Source: Omnitrophica bacterium RIFCSPLOWO2_01_FULL_45_10
GTDB taxonomy: Bacteria; Omnitrophota; Gorgyraeia; 2-01-FULL-45-10
DNA length: 5,967 nt
Assembly (NCBI GenBank): GCA_001804165.1
Contig: MHFL01000050.1
Coordinates: 268-6,234 of the forward strand
Reading direction: 5' to 3'
Shown here: in pieces, positions 5,959 through 5,967 of the stretch
Layout of the letters: the number at the start of each line of letters is the position of its first letter
How positions within the stretch are numbered: the stretch's first letter is position 1
Made by a program: the position numbers and the translations under genes
Notes under the pieces: generated by a model
Databases searched by the model: none
What the model was told of the DNA's origin: nothing
Seen by the model: the letters and a program-made list of their open reading frames with translations, nothing else

Positions 5959-5967
5959 GTTACTCTG

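Noticed and set aside
1..5967. Mobile element, CRISPR or defence island
   Set aside because: No transposase, integrase, terminal repeats, regularly spaced repeats or recognised defence genes are present; all genes are collinear and look like housekeeping or chromosomal accessory genes.

Overview
The window comes from a bacterium. All seven protein genes and one tRNA gene lie on the minus strand, so transcription runs from the right edge to the left. There is no gap of 300 bases or more without a gene. I see no convincing promoter or rho-independent terminator inside the window, so the whole block may be one transcript that starts to the right of it. A lipoprotein with an NlpD-type LytM domain points to a cell with a Gram-negative type of envelope. 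The tRNA has an encoded CCA. The unusual thymidylate synthase family and the archaeal-style ATPase suggest an uncultured deep-branching lineage such as Candidatus Omnitrophota, but this is a low-confidence guess that the sequence alone cannot settle.

In transcription order (right to left): a PfkB-family sugar or nucleoside kinase (5958 to 5059); tRNA-Gly with anticodon CCC (5059 to 4986), whose first base is also the last base of the kinase stop codon; a 26-base remnant of a second tRNA-Gly (4982 to 4957); a small lipoprotein with a degenerate, NlpD-like LytM domain and a TTG start (4929 to 4411); a 68-base gap; a 542-residue archaeal-type AAA/STAND-like ATPase with a winged helix and a C-terminal domain that looks like a dead nuclease fold (4342 to 2714); an MJ0936/YfcE-type metallophosphoesterase overlapping it by ATGA (2717 to 2235); a non-canonical ThyA-fold thymidylate synthase (2231 to 1416); a HIT-family nucleotide hydrolase or phosphorylase (1415 to 909); and a dGTP triphosphohydrolase of the HD superfamily that runs off the left edge (891 to 1).

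The left part (phosphoesterase, ThyA, HIT, Dgt) is tightly packed, with spacings of 3 bases, 0 bases and 17 bases. It reads as a nucleotide-metabolism group: dTMP synthesis, clearance of dinucleoside polyphosphates or nucleotide conjugates, and trimming of the dNTP pool. The large ATPase is translationally coupled to this group, but its job is unknown. The most unusual local feature is the tRNA-Gly locus, with its stop-codon overlap and a collapsed second tRNA-Gly just downstream. I found no CRISPR array, insertion sequence, defence system or clearly new biological system.
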